A stretch of 64,000 bases of DNA from positions 1,167,501 to 1,231,500 of the forward strand of contig JANJXV010000152.1 in assembly GCA_024803745.1 (NCBI GenBank). Direction: 5' to 3'. Below, piece by piece: positions 1 to 12,114 of this stretch; within the stretch, counting starts at the first letter, position 1; each line of letters begins with the position of its first letter. Origin of the DNA: Megascapheus bottae. Taxonomy: Eukaryota > Chordata > Mammalia > Rodentia > Geomyidae. A program made the translations under genes and the position numbers. The notes under the pieces were generated by a model that saw nothing but the letters and a program-made list of their open reading frames with translations, was not told where the DNA came from and did not search any database.

Positions 1-81
1 GTGGCTGGATTTGAACCTTGATCCTCAGATCTCAGCCTCCTGAGTAGCTATGATTACAGGTGTGAGTCATTATACCCTGCC
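1..81 (-). repeat. 7SL/B1-like SINE fragment
   Basis: The plus strand reads as the reverse complement of a B1/Alu-type element, with the phrases 'cagcctcctgagtagct' and 'gattacaggtgtgagtca'. The same phrases recur at about 10090-10150 and 61280-61357. The fragment is cut by the window edge. Confidence 0.75.
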
Positions 82-124
82 ATATGAGCCCAGTGTTAAT
101 ACAGTTTATCATATAAGTTCAATC

Positions 125-1044
125 TTAAGATGGTTTATTTCTCCCACTGCATCTTTTGTCCTGGAATCCATGAAGGAAATTTTTATCTGGCCGTAAGAAG
201 AGAATATAGCACTTGGGGCAAAAATTCAGCCTAGGAGCCCTGCACTGGAAGCCAAGATGGAGAACACCTCTATAGCCACCATGACTTTCCCCTTGGCACT
301 GTGGTAGACAGGTAAGAAAGTGATCCAGACACTGCAGAACACTAGCATGCTGAAGGTTAGGAACTTGGCTTCATTGAAGGTGTCGGGAAGGTTCCTGGCC
401 AGGAAAGCCACAATAAAGCTGGCCAAGGCAAGGAAAACAAGATATCCTAAGACACAGTGGAAAGCAGTGAGGGAACCCTTGTTACACAGGATGATAATGT
501 GGCCACGTTCAGAGTGTACATCTGTGTCAATGAAGGGAGGAGAAGTCCCCAGTGAGAATACACAGAACATCAGTTGGATCAAAGTACAGATGGGAATGGT
601 GAAGTTAGGAGCCCCAGATACAAGCAGCCACTTCATCATTTTCCCTGGGAAAGTGACTTTGAAGGCCAGAACCACAGTAATAGTTTTGGCCAAGACAGCA
701 AAATGGCTACAGTGAAGCAATTCCAAATGTGGTTTGGTGTAGAATGCAGGTGACTGTGTTGGGACGATCAATAAAGAGCAAGGAACAGAGAAAACAGAAG
801 AAGAGTGCAATGAGCAGGATAAAGCTGAGAGCCTTGTTATTAGCCTTGACAATGGAGGTGTTCTGATGTTTTACAAATACTCCAAGAATGACAGATGTGA
901 GTGTACATAAACAAAGAGCCAAGCAAACCAAAGCCATCCCCAAAGGCTCTCCATAAGCCAGGAAACTTGCCATCCGTTGGAGGCACTGGTTTCTCTCTGT
1001 GTTGGAGTACTGATGATCTGAGCACTGTATGCGCTTCTCCATAT
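125..1044 (-). pseudogene. Vmn2r-ps: V2R pseudogene A exon 6 (7TM domain)
   Basis: The 920-bp final exon follows an intact acceptor (cag at 1045-1047). It begins with the end of the cysteine-rich region, then encodes the seven-helix domain. Family hallmarks are readable: NQC, SFLAYGEPLGMAL, GVFVKH, the SGAPNF stretch, [19 protein letters not shown], and [20 protein letters not shown]. Two one-base deletions at about 700-716 shift the frame between helices 2 and 3. Further on, a conserved Cys after SAGLLG is a TGA stop (around 223-225), and one C is missing from the following run of Cs, shifting the tail. The normal TAA position is at 125-127. Confidence 0.93.
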
Positions 1045-1842
1045 CTGTTGAGTAAGTCAAATAACCATTAATCCCTTTTCAGTCCTTAAAAGAAAATTAC
1101 AATATCTCCACATAGAGGTAGTTCTAACAAGTCAATATTGTTTAGTATAAAAGTAAACATTACACAGTATTACCACACATGTTCAGTATTATTTTATGGC
1201 TTCATTATATTCAGGCAGAGCTTCCTATATGCTCTATTTTTACTCACAATGACTATCACACATATTATTTACTGCCATTTCCAATATCCCAACAAAATAT
1301 TCGTATACCTCTTCATGCTGCCACAGTCATTCTCAGCCTCGTGTGCATTACTCAAACCCCTCATCCAAAAGTTTTCATGTTAAGGCTTATACTTCCCAGG
1401 GCAATATAAAATAGAGCCCGTTGCCATTCCTTGCATGTGTTATGGATGTACAAAACTTAACTCACAGGAGTTGCTATGTTGAAAGGATATTCTGGGCAAT
1501 AGGAAATGAACATATGCAATGTCTCTGTTTTCTCAGTATTCTAAAGTATTCTTTGATTTAAATGGAGAGTTTATCATTTAAAAGTCTTGTACTTAAGTTA
1601 ATACATGTTAAATACGTTAGTAATTGCTGGAATAAACATGTATACAACAGAGTGAAAACATTCATTTGACATGTAATTCTTCGCTTGTGATTCTTACGTT
1701 AGGAACTGTATCATCTATGGTAAAAATTAGTAAGTGAAGGAAGAAGATTTTGCTGTTGCAATATTAATACAGGTATTTTTCATTTTATGGAATTGAGGCT
1801 ACTTGAAGAAAGTATGTTTTTCTCCCTAAGTCATGAACTTAC

Positions 1843-1966
1843 CTGTCCCATTAACCATCTCTTTTCCTGTGCAGGGAGTACAATCAAAGTAGCAAGCATA
1901 CTTTCCTTCCTGAGGGGATTTCCTGAATCCAGGACCACAACTCTCACTGCAGACAGATTGAGGAGG
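1843..1966 (-). pseudogene. Vmn2r-ps: V2R pseudogene A exon 5 (cysteine-rich linker), open
   Basis: This is a 124-bp exon, the standard length for V2R exon 5. The acceptor is ttttcctaag and the donor is gtaagt. It reads PPQSVCSESCGPGF and on to CYFDCTPC, with all expected cysteines present and no stop. This cysteine-rich segment couples the ligand domain to the helices in class C receptors. The exon alone is undamaged; the rest of the gene is broken. Confidence 0.92.
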
Positions 1967-2514
1967 CTTAGGAAAATTATATATGTGTCAGTAACTGTTC
2001 AGAATTTTAACTGACACACCGAAAATTCCACCGTTTTAAAGAATAGGATTTCTACCCATACGTTATGTACACAAAACCTGTCATTTAATTAAATGCTGCT
2101 ATAAATTCCATATCATTCCATGAAGGCTTCATTTCTATAACCTTGGTCTCTCTCCACCCTGTTGAATTATTAAGAAGTATAAGACCCTTAAAATTTAGAA
2201 ATGGTGAAAAATAAGTTATAGTGGCTATCCCTATGGAGTTTCCTTGAATTCCTGGCATTTGTTTTATCTTCTACTCATTTGTGATTGATGACAAGTAGGA
2301 GGAAAAATCTTATCATAAGCTATGAAAGTATGCTGTAACGTAGTGGACGTGTTCCACATTTTTATTGTTAGTACATTCCCAGTCCCATCCTATCTTCTAA
2401 TTTCTCAGTAGCCATGTGGTAAGAATCTTCTTTTTCCTCATGCTCCTTCACTAGTTCCTCTCATAAAAGATGCCTAAGTAGCGGGAAACTAACCATTCAA
2501 TGGAACTTCTAAAA

Positions 2515-2640
2515 CATGATGTAAATACTACAAGACCAAGGACTCAATATTTGCATACCCAATGCTATGGACATAGTACTGGAAATATAAACAAAAATAT
2601 AGACACATAAAAATTTATAATTCTACAGACATAATGTTTT
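2515..2640 (+). mobile_element. Older LINE-1 3' end, left part (continues at 6596)
   Basis: The sequence matches the 3' tail of the plus-strand L1 at about 54820-54935, including 'gcatacccaa.gctatggacat' and 'gacataatgtttt'. It stops at 2640 and resumes at 6596, because a younger L1 landed inside it. Confidence 0.8.
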
Positions 2641-5600
2641 TTGCATTTTTATTGTATTTAGTAAAAGGGTTACATGATATTTGCCAGATAGAAGGTGCAT
2701 TAATTCACGTACATTGATACCCTTTCACATGTCTTGGTACACATTTCCCTCCCCCTCCCCCAACCCCCACCCGTCTTGGTTTTCCCCCCTTCCCTATCAA
2801 ATTTCAAATAACCAAATACAAATAAATTCAATATATCAGATAACAAAGTGAGATACTATAACAATATGAGATAACCAAGTGACAGCAAAGGAGATGAGAG
2901 ACAACATAGTACATTAGGGACAACAATCATTCGTTATATGGCTTTTATTTCGATATCCTGGAGGTCCTTTCAATTAGCTTCACATTATATGGCCTTATGT
3001 ATCAAGATTTTGCTCTATTGCAGATCTCTGCTTGTAGAGACCAAGGTTTCTACTGATTATGACGAATGAGGGAAACCATTGAGCCTAAATTCCTTTGAGT
3101 CTGGCTTATTTCACTTAATATGATTTTTTCTAAGTCTTTCCATTTCCTAACAAATGGGGCGATGTCATTCTTTCTGACAGCAGCATAGAATTCCATTGTG
3201 TACAAATACCACAACTTCTTGATCCACTCATCAACTGAGGGACATCTAGCTTGGTTCCATATCTTTGCTATGGTGAATAGTGCTGCAATGAACATTGTTG
3301 TGCTAGTGGATTTAGTATGCCCTTGTTTCTGGATGGTTGGGTAAATGCCAAGTAGTGGAATTGCTGGGTCATAGGGGAGTTCTATGTTTAGACTTTTGAG
3401 GCACTGCCTCACTGCTTTCCATAGTGGTTGAACGAGTTTGCACTACCACCAACAGTGTAGTAGTGATCCCTCCTGGCCACATCCCGTCCTGATTCTGTTA
3501 TTATTCGTTTTCCTGATCCTGGCCATTCGAACAGAAGTGAGGTGGAATCTTAGAGTTGTTTTGATTTGCATTTCTTTTAAGACCAGAGATGTTAAGCATT
3601 TCTTCATGTGTCTATAGGCCATTTTTGTTTCTTCTTCAGAGAAGATTCTCTTTAAGTCTTTGGCCCATTTTTAATGGGATGGTTGTTACTTTGGAGATTA
3701 GTTTGGGAGTGATTCAATTTTTTGATATATTTTAGATATGAGGCCTTTGTCCGTTGTTTGGTTGGTGAAGATCTTATCCCACTCTTTAGGCTTCCTAATT
3801 AATTTACTAGCTATGTCCTTTGCCATACAAAAGCTCTGCAGTTTAATGCAGTCCCACTTATCCAGCCTTTCTCTGATTTGTTGTGATTCTTGGTTCTTAT
3901 TAAGAAAGTTTTGACCTGTGCCAAGGAGGCCTAGTGTATCTCCTATTCCTTCCTGTAAAGTTTTCAGTGTGTCAGCTTTTACCTCCAGGTCTTTGATCCA
4001 TTTGGAGTTAATTCTAGTGCAAGGTGACAAAGAAGGATCCAACTTTACTTTTCTGCAGGTGCTTAACCAGTTCTGCCAGCACAACTTTTTGAAGAGGCTA
4101 TCTTTCTTCCATTCTATTTTTTTGGCTCCCTTGTCAAAGATTAGGTGGCCATAGGTCTGTGGCTTAATATCTGGGTCCTCAGTTCTATTCCATTAGTCTT
4201 CAGGCCTGTTCTTGTGCCAGTATCAAGCTGTTTTGATAATTATAGCCCTGTAATAGAGTCTAAAGTTTGGAATTGAAATTCCTCCGGCGCTGTTCTTTCT
4301 CCTAAGAAGTGTTTTTGCTATACGGGGTCTTTTATTATTCCATATGAAATTTTGAATTGCCTCTTCTATTTCTTTAAAGAATGTCATTGGGATATTGATG
4401 GGTATTGCATTGAATTTGTAGATAGCTCTTGGCAAGATTGTCATTTTCACAATGTTGATTCTTCCAATCCAGGAACATGGGAGATTTTTCCATTTCCTTA
4501 GTTCTGCTTTAATTTCCTTTTTTAGGGTTTTAAATTTTCGTCAAAAAGGTCCTTTACATTCCTAGTTAAGCTAATTCCTAGGTACTTTATTTTCTTTGAG
4601 GCTATTGTGAAAGGAGTTTCTTTCCTGATTATTGCCTCATTCCTCTCACTGTTGGCATAAGGAAGGCAGTTGATTTCTGAGGGTTAATCTTATACCCTGC
4701 TCCTCTTCCAAAGTTTTGAATCAGCTCAAGGAGCTTGGGAGTCGAGTCTATACGATTCTTTAAATACAGAATCATGTCATCTGCAAAGAGGGATAGTTTT
4801 ATTTCCTCTTTCCCCACTTGGATCCACTTTATGCTTGCTTCTTGCCTTATTGCACTGGCTAGGAATTCTAGTACTATGTTAAAGAGTAGTGGAGAGAGTG
4901 GGCATCCTTGTCTCCTTCCTTATTTTAGAGGGAATGGCTTTAGTGTTTCACCATTAAGTGTAATACTAGCAGTGGGTTTCTCATACACAGCCTTTATTAC
5001 ATTGAGGAATGTTCCATGGATTCCTAGTTTCTCCAGAGCTTTTAACATAAAAGGGTGTTGGATCTTGTCAAATGCCTTTTCTGCATCTATTGAGACAATC
5101 ATGTGATTTTTGTCCTTGCTACTGTTGATGTGTTGAATTATATTAATTGATTTGCGTATGTTGAACCAGCTTTGCCTCCCTGTGATGAATACAGTTTGAT
5201 CATAGTGTATAATATTTTTAATGAGTTGTTCTAGATGGTTGGCCAGTATTTTGTTGAGAAGTTTTGCATCGATGTTCATCAAGGATATAGGTCTATAGTT
5301 CTCTTTCTTTGATGAATCTCTGTCTGGTTTGGGGATGAGGGTTATACTGGCTTCATAGAATGAGTTTGGTAAGGAACCTTCATTTTCAATTTCGTTGAAG
5401 AGCTTGAGGAGTATTGGTGTGATCTCTGCTTTGAAGACCTTATAGAATTCAGCTGTGAATCCATCTGGCCCTGGGCTTTTCTTAGGTGGAAGTTCTCTAA
5501 TTGCCATTTCTATTTCAGAGCTTAAAATCGGCCTGTTGAGTTGGCTTAGTTCTTCTTGGTTCAGTGTGGGTATGTTAATATTGGCTAGGAATTCATCCAT

Positions 5601-6581
5601 TTCATCTAAATTCTCAAATTTGTTTGCGTAAAGGTTTGAGAAGTATTCCCTCATGATATTCTGGATCTTGGTAATTTCTGTCGTGATATTACCATTTTCA
5701 TATGTGATTTTGTTTATTTCGATATGCTCTCTTCTTTTTTTGGTAAGATTTGCTAAGGGCCTGTCAATTTTATTAATTCTTTCAAAGAACCAACTCCTTG
5801 TTTTGTTGATCCTTTCTATAGTTTTTTTGCATTCCAAATCATTTAATTCTGCTTTGATTTTAATAATTTGCTTTCTTCTACTGGGATTAGGGTTGGTTTG
5901 TTGCTCTTTTTCCAGGAGCTTAAGGTGAGACATTAACCTGTTGGTTTGCAATTTTTCCAACTTGTTGTTGTAGGCACTCAGCGCTATAAATTTTCCTCTA
6001 GTACTGCCTTTGCTGTGTCCCAAAGGAGTTGGTATTTTGTGTGCTCCATATTGTTAAATTTCATAAACTGTTGGATTTCTGTTCTGATCTCTTCGATGAC
6101 CCATTGGTGATTCAACAATGTGTTGTTCAGTCTCCATGAGTTACAGGGTTTTCGTTGGTGGAGATGTGTGTTCAGTTCCAATTTGATGCCTTTGTGGTCT
6201 GAGAGTGTGCATGGAATAATTTTAGTGTTTCTGAATCTGTCCAGGTTTGTTTTATGGCCTAAGATGTGATCTATTTTGTAAAATGTTCCATGTGCTGCTG
6301 AGAAAATCGTATATTGTGTTGTTGCTGGGTGGAATATTCTGCAGATGTCTGTTAGATCTAGTTTTTCTATATAGTTGTTCAGTTGTAAGGTTTCTCTGTT
6401 GAGTTTTTGCCTTGTTGATCTGTCCATAGGTGAGAGTGGTGTGTTAAAGTCACCGACAATCACTGCATTTCGATCTATGTATGGTTTCAGTGTAAGTAAA
6501 GTTTGCTTGATGAAGTTTGGAGCTCCGGGATTGGGTGTGTAAATATTTAGGATCGTTATGTCTTCCTGGAGGAAAGATCCT
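2641..6581 (-). mobile_element. LINE-1, minus strand, 5'-truncated, inside V2R A intron 4
   Basis: This 3.9-kb L1 reads from about 6581 down to 2641. It starts inside the endonuclease domain, runs through reverse transcriptase, and ends in a 3' UTR with a G-rich polypurine tract (on the plus strand a C-rich tract at 2748-2790) and a short A-rich tail. The 14-bp target-site duplication agacataatgtttt is found at 2627-2640 and 6582-6595. It lies in the same orientation as V2R A. Confidence 0.93.
3050..6463 (-). pseudogene. LINE-1 ORF2 remnant (endonuclease C-part, RT, C-terminal domain)
   Basis: ORF2 encodes the endonuclease/reverse transcriptase used in target-primed integration. Frames seen: 6463-5984 (endonuclease end, with VGDFNTPLS, IDHILGHK and SDHKGIKLEL), 6023-4920 (RT, with [13 protein letters not shown] near 5440-5478 and [12 protein letters not shown]), 4817-4629 (the catalytic FADDMILYL motif, intact), 4450-4223, 4084-3698 and 3412-3050 (C-terminal region, ending with the QTQRNLGSMVS segment). 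The breaks between frames are frameshifts or stops, so the element is not autonomous. Confidence 0.92.
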
Positions 6582-6595
6582 AGACATAATGTTTT

Positions 6596-6775
6596 ATTAC
6601 ATAGGTTAATGTGTCCATGACAAACAAACCCTCAGCCTAATTTCAATTACGTTCTAAAATCTAAGTGCCAATGGTTGTATATAGAGATTCCTTTCTTGAA
6701 TACTTGTTTGTTAAATATGTCATTTGAAATATGATATAAAAATCAATGTTAATAAATCCTTTAATAAAAAAGAAA
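6596..6775 (+). mobile_element. Older LINE-1 3' end, right part
   Basis: This continues the element interrupted at 2640. It matches 54936-55105 of the plus-strand L1 ('acaaaccctcagcctaattt' type sequence and 'cttgtttgttaaa'). It ends in an A-rich tail near 6770. Confidence 0.8.
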
Positions 6776-6897
6776 AATAAACTTTTAAAATATGTGATTC
6801 CCATAATACTTTGTCACAGCATAGAAATCTGCTAAGAAAACTGCAATTAAGATTTTATGATAAAATTCTCAATAAACCTTTAGAAGTATATTTTTAC

Positions 6898-7130
6898 CCT
6901 TTTTGGAGTTTATGCTGGGACTTGAACTCAGAGTCTGGGTGTTGAGCTTGAAGTCTTTTTGCTCAGGTTTATCATCCTATCACTTGAGTTAAATCTCAAC
7001 TTGAGCTTTTTGTGAGATAGTGGAAATAAGAGTCTCACAGACATTTCTACCCAGGCGAGACTTAAATTCACCTATAATCTTAGATGAGAGAATATCTGCT
7101 GCCTGAGTAGATAAAATTACAAGCTACCAG
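6898..7130 (-). repeat. Degenerate composite SINE (ID-like plus B1-like)
   Basis: The plus strand shows 'gggacttgaactcag', 'atcacttgagtt' and then 'gagtctcacagac'. These are decayed versions of motifs in the cleaner SINEs at 45396-45580 and 61120-61357, in reverse orientation. Confidence 0.65.
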
Positions 7131-7309
7131 TTCTCTGTCAAATAAAGAGCAACCAGCACTGTTAAATTATTCTGTTCCTTTCCTATCCAATAGCCAGTGA
7201 ATGCAATTTCTTAAATTGGAAACATTTAAATGTGCAGTGCATTGTAACTATTAAACTCATAATGTATAAATTATTGTGTGTATGTTGATCAAAATGTCTT
7301 GAAATCAGA

Positions 7310-7505
7310 GCCTACAGTGTGTATCTGAGCTTTGTTGCTTAAGGCTAGTACTCTCAAGATTGACTCACAGATCTACTTTCAGCTTTAGTGAAGGTTAACT
7401 GGAAATAACTCTCATAAACTTTCTTGCCAGGACTGAATTAAAAATATGATATTCAGATCTCAGCCAGCTAAATCATTAGTATTACAGGAGTAAGTCACTG
7501 ACACA
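7310..7505 (-). repeat. Degenerate composite SINE
   Basis: It carries decayed ID-like words ('gcttaaggctagtactctc') followed by B1-like words ('cagatctcagcc', 'attacaggagtaagtcac') in reverse orientation. It sits just downstream of V2R A exon 4. Confidence 0.6.
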
Positions 7506-7568
7506 CAATCAGGTACATATTTTGCTTATTTCTATGTCCTTAATGTCATGATGAACAGATCAACATAC

Positions 7569-7794
7569 CTCTGTTGTGTCTATGGCCCACTCTACCATAT
7601 CTTCAGATAAAGGTAAGTGATAGCTATGTGCAGTATATGGAGAAAACTTCCTACTTTCACTTGAAGTTCAAGACTTTCAGGAACGTTCCAAATATTTACA
7701 ATGTCATACTGTGCCTCAAATTTCCTTTTGTCATGTAAAATCACTTGATCCCCAGCAGGATTCTAAACTGGATATTCTTCAGAAATGGATGAAG
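7569..7794 (-). pseudogene. Vmn2r-ps: V2R pseudogene A exon 4
   Basis: The exon has an acceptor ttttttag and donor gtatgt. It encodes the end of the ligand domain, starting LHPFLKNIQF and including EAQYDIVNIWNVPESLEL further on. It is 226 bp; the usual exon is 228 bp, fitting two one-base deletions that I can place: one after the QFR codons (near 7760) and one in the run of Ts before 'ctccatat' (near 7640). Either destroys the reading frame. Confidence 0.88.
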
Positions 7795-8497
7795 CTAAAA
7801 AAGAAGCATCATATTTTGGTGAAGTTCATCCCAGAGTTAAGATGGAAAACCGAAAACAAGAAAGTTTCTAATTGCCTTAAATTTCTTATTAATAATTCCA
7901 GAACAACAGAGACATGTAATGAATTGTTCTATATGAAAATATAGATAGAAATAAAAACAAGTTTATGCATAAATTAGTGGTTGTAGAAAAGTTTAGCTAG
8001 GTGACTGAAAATGGTATCGTTCATAAACCTTTATTCCAAATTGGTTTCTCTTGAAAAGCAATCTTTTATTTCCTTGCAGAATGACCAAGAACCAGAAACT
8101 TGTTTTTATTTCTATCGTTTGAGCTTCTAAAATTTTAATATAGGTGAAAACTCACTTAATAAAGTTATAGATAATTTCTTTTATGCAATCACCATTTGAA
8201 ATTACTTAAGAAACAGAGGGAAATGGTCATTTTAGAGGTTTCACTAGCTCCTAGGATATTTGAGGTTATTTGCAACTTAAAAAGCTCAAAAACATGGACT
8301 ATATCTTGTCGTTGTTACTGGTCTGTTTTCCCTGTAAAGAACATAAACACGTGTCTAGATAATCCCAAAGATATTTAAAAAGTGTAGTTTCTTGGGCTTA
8401 AATACAAAACTTGAAGCATTTGATTTTATACAGTAGGAAACCTCTCTACATTTTTACTTACATATTGTTGTGTGCCATCCATCAAAGAAGGCCTTAC

Positions 8498-9305
8498 CTG
8501 TGCAGGGGAAGGTACTGTCCCTTTCCTATTTCCCATAGTCTGTGCTTCTGTTTCATGAAGAAGCATCTCGTGGAGAGCCTGGGCCACAGCATACACATCA
8601 TTGTATATACTATAACTGTCTCCAGACATAGTCATATCAAAAATGTGCCCAGGCAACCAATCCAAGGAAGCATCCTGAGGACAGTTCTTCCATAAAACAC
8701 ATTCAGACTAAAAAAATTTGAGCAATTGAAAGAGAGAACCCAGAGCCTAGCAAGGAAAAAGTCTTCTGGGTATTTGGAAGGGTTAACTTCCTTGACAAAA
8801 TTTATGAATCCAGAAATATCTGGGTGATGGTGTGAAAAAATGATTGGTACATGGATTGAACCAAGAACAAAATATCTCTTTGTCATGGTTAAATCCCACA
8901 CTGTGTTCATGATAAAAACTTTGCTTTTATTGAAAATTGCTCAACACATGTCATTAAACATAATAGGAAGTCATTGTCAGCACATATGATGACAACATTT
9001 GCTGAGGATTTATTTAACTGCCTATAACGTGTCATGAGTTTGAAAATGTTTGAGATGGCATAGTTTGAGAATGCTAGCTGAAAGGCTATGCAAACTCTGT
9101 TCTTGGCCATCTCTTTTTTCAATGAAGGCAGAATCCACAAACCATTCTCATCTTCTAATGTTATTAATCCCACCCAATTCCAGTTGAAGTGAAGTAGTCA
9201 TAAGACAATGGCACTGCCTATTGATGTATCATTGGGGGCCGTCTGATAGAGACCAGGAAACTTATTATTGTCACTTAAAGCACGATCAAGTGGCCCAGAG
9301 GTAAG
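8498..9305 (-). pseudogene. Vmn2r-ps: V2R pseudogene A exon 3 (ligand-binding domain core)
   Basis: This is the large 808-bp exon, with acceptor tttcctttag and donor gtaagg. It encodes most of the Venus-flytrap domain: LTSGPLDRALSD, LYQTAPNDTS, HFNWNWVGLI, SSANVVIICAD, FSHHHPDISGF, NPSKYPEDFF and DWLPGHIFDMTMSG. Lesions: an in-frame TGA at 9198-9200 (codon 36 of the exon), a frameshift at about 8907-8930, and a one-base deletion near 8690, just before the DWLPGH segment. Confidence 0.92.
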
Positions 9306-9867
9306 CTAAAGGAAATGAAAATAGGACACTGCATGAATGATAAGATCCATCATTATTGCATTCATAATGCATATTATATAACCATTAATAGACGTTAATA
9401 GGTTTTTTCTATTACTTTAAAAAATAAAATTCTAATTTTAAAAATTATTGCACAAGGTTCGAATTTGTTTGTGCTATGCATCTTGATCTTTGTCAGTGTT
9501 TCTTAAACTCTTATCAATTATATGTATCTCATATATTTCCTGACTTACCATTTTCACATATGTAAAATTAATACTATTTTTTAAGTGCTCACTAACCTAC
9601 TCTGTCTTCCTCTGCCTCTTTCCACATACACTTAAGACCTTCCCTCTCCCAGACAAGATACACTTCAGTTTTCTGGTGTTCATTTTTTATACTGTCTGTT
9701 TTTCAGAGAGGTTACAGCATAATACTCTACCCCAACACATACCATAAGTTAGTCAAATTTGTCATGTACATATTAAGCAGAAACATGTGTCATTCATATT
9801 TTTACAATATTTTTGCTTCTTAATTAGACCTAATATTGCATATGAGAAAACATACATCCTTTATCTT

Positions 9868-10150
9868 TTTTTCTTTCTTTTTTGTGTGTGTCTTGTGGCT
9901 TATACTTGGCCTGGCTGCTTTTCAGCTCAAAGATACTGTCCTACTCCTGGGCATGGGCAATGTCCCTGAGCTCTTCAGCTCAAGGCTACTGCCCTATACG
10001 TGAGCCAAGCCCCACTTCCCATTTTCTAGATGTTAATTGGAGATAAGCGTCTCAGATCCTTTTGTTCCTGAGCTGGCTTTGAACCTTGATCCTCAGATCT
10101 CAGCCTCCTGAATAGTGAGGATTAGGGCAAGAGCCACCACTCCTGGCTCC
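9868..10150 (-). repeat. 7SL/B1-like composite SINE in V2R A intron 2
   Basis: It has a T-rich start (the element's A tail), a repeated 'cagctcaagg.tactg' segment, and the reverse complement of B1-type text ending 'aagagccaccactcctggct'. It closely matches the element at 61120-61357. Confidence 0.8.
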
Positions 10151-10224
10151 TCCTTTCTCTTTCTAAGGCTGAATTCCTTCATTCAGTGTCTTCCACATGA
10201 GTGTGACTGTGTCTGTGATTGGCT

Positions 10225-10385
10225 GCACAGGGCCAGGAACTCAGGGCCTCATGCATTTCTTGGCTTCATCCTCAAAGGTAGTCCTTTACCACTTGATGTT
10301 CATATTACTGTCTGCTTTTTTGGTTAATTAGAATAAGTTTCCTGAGTTCCTAAGACTAAAGATCAGAGGCACCAGCAATCAGCTC
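10225..10385 (-). repeat. Degraded SINE fragment
   Basis: The words 'gaactcagggcctcatgca' and 'ctttaccacttga' match the ID-like SINE body in reverse orientation. The right-hand B1-like half is badly eroded. Confidence 0.5.
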
Positions 10386-10611
10386 AACATATCTTAATGT
10401 TATGGCCCCAAACTGACCAAAATTTATTTTCTACAGTAGCTTGTCTATCATCTTTTCCAAACCACGGATATCCCATAAGTTTTGAATGCTTACTCTGGCT
10501 TGAAAAAATTGGTAGAGTAATAAATTCAATATCTTCTTAATCATATCCATCTAACTGCTAACGTGGCACAAAATTAGACATTTTAATAGTCCCCCTCCCT
10601 TCCCATCTAAC

Positions 10612-10884
10612 CTGTGGATAGCTGTAGAGATCCAGCAATGTCCCAATCTGGGAAGATATTGTTCCTGAAGTTCCTGTAAGTATTGATATAAATTTGTTGT
10701 AGTTTGGAATCTTGTATGTCCCAAAGAGGCAAATAAAGGGGTTTTTAAATGCTGCCATGTTCCATATTGAACATCATAGATATCAAATCCTAGAGACAAG
10801 TTATGTAAAAGATCAAAGTTTTTGTTTATCTCTTCAACAGCAAAAGCCAAAGCCAAAACAAACTGGTAGTTCTTGAAGATTAAC
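10612..10884 (-). pseudogene. Vmn2r-ps: V2R pseudogene A exon 2
   Basis: The acceptor is tatatag and the donor gttaga. The exon encodes the start of the ligand domain: LIFKNYQFVLALAFAVEEIN, then LGFDIYDVQYGTW, then in a shifted frame IPNYNKF and LTGTSGTISSQIGTLLDLY. It is 273 bp; gene B's copy is 289 bp. The difference is a one-base deletion after the GTW codons, near 10760, plus an in-frame loss of about 15 bp after NYN. Confidence 0.9.
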
Positions 10885-12114
10885 CTATATAAGAAACATA
10901 ACAATTCAGAAAGAATATTCAAACTTTCAACTTTGATGCATTGAATGATTTCTTCTCTTTCACTAAATATTTTAAAACATCCCAAACTGGGATGGATAAA
11001 ATTGTATAGTTTTGTGCTTGCATATAGGATTATGTGAGGACATGAAAGGGATTTTTCATGGTACATATTCATAAACTAACTGCATTTGGAGAGATCTTTC
11101 TTTTTCTTCAATAACACATACATGGACCACAGGAAAAAAATTCCTTTAAAAACAGCTTGGGATTTCATAAGGTACCAAATATTCTGGTGCCTTCACATTG
11201 TATAACTGTCTCCATCTGTTTGAAAAATTGTGTTTCAAGTCTCCTAGTATTGTTATGTGGTTATGATTCAGACAGTGCTATCTTACAAATCGTTAAATTA
11301 AGACTATCTTTAAGAAGGAAAGCACCATTTAATGAAGTTTTATAGTAAGCTCTCTCAGAAATCAAACTTATTTAACAGTTTTTCCTGCAATATCAAACAT
11401 ATCAAGAGCTTAAATATAAGATGAGAGAATCTTCTTATTTCTGTAATGAAACCACAGGCACTCATCTAAATACAAGGCACTCATTTTGGAAAGTGGAACC
11501 TCCAACATGGATGAGGAAAGAATTATGAGAAAACTGTATGTAGAAAATCAACTTCCAAGGCCAGAATGGGAAATTGTGCTATATTCACAGTATTCAGATG
11601 GTGATGCTACAAAGGAAAGAGCATAGAAAAGTAAAGAAGATCAAAATTCTTTTATTTTCTTTCCTGTTTCTGTGTGTGATTGTTTGTATCCACATTCTAA
11701 GAAATATTATAATGAGAACATATTGTTTAAATGAGGCAAATGATTCAAAATGGACAGAAAGAATCCATAATAATGCAAGAAAATTAGCAATTCTTGGGAG
11801 TTAAATTCTTAAAGAAAATAACCAAGAAAGGAAACAATCAAAAGGAAAATCATGAAAATGATGAGAATAGCTAAAATTTGTTAAAGAATTCATGATATCT
11901 ACAAATGATAACTAAATGAATCACAAAATGGAAAGGGTTCCAATGAAAATACAGTCTTAAGGCAAAATATATGAGAAAAGATAGATAAATCAAGGAAGTG
12001 AAGAGACCATATACTATAAAAACAAAGCTTCAGTAAAGAAATTTAAAAACAATCAATTACAAGGTAAAGAAACAGAAAACACTGTGGAAAAATTTTGAGA
12101 GTGAAATAGATGAC
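10885..12114. other. V2R A intron 1, anonymous part
   Basis: The first few hundred bases next to exon 2 resemble the sequence upstream of gene B exon 2 (about 20320-20505) in reverse complement. The rest is AT-rich, with no gene or repeat I recognise. Confidence 0.6.

Noticed and set aside
320..715. 131-codon plus-strand open frame
   Set aside because: It is the antisense shadow of V2R A exon 6.
1787..2014. 75-codon plus-strand open frame, with a similar 89-codon frame on the minus strand at 23792-24061
   Set aside because: Both are antisense shadows of V2R exon 5, which explains why the two peptides look alike.
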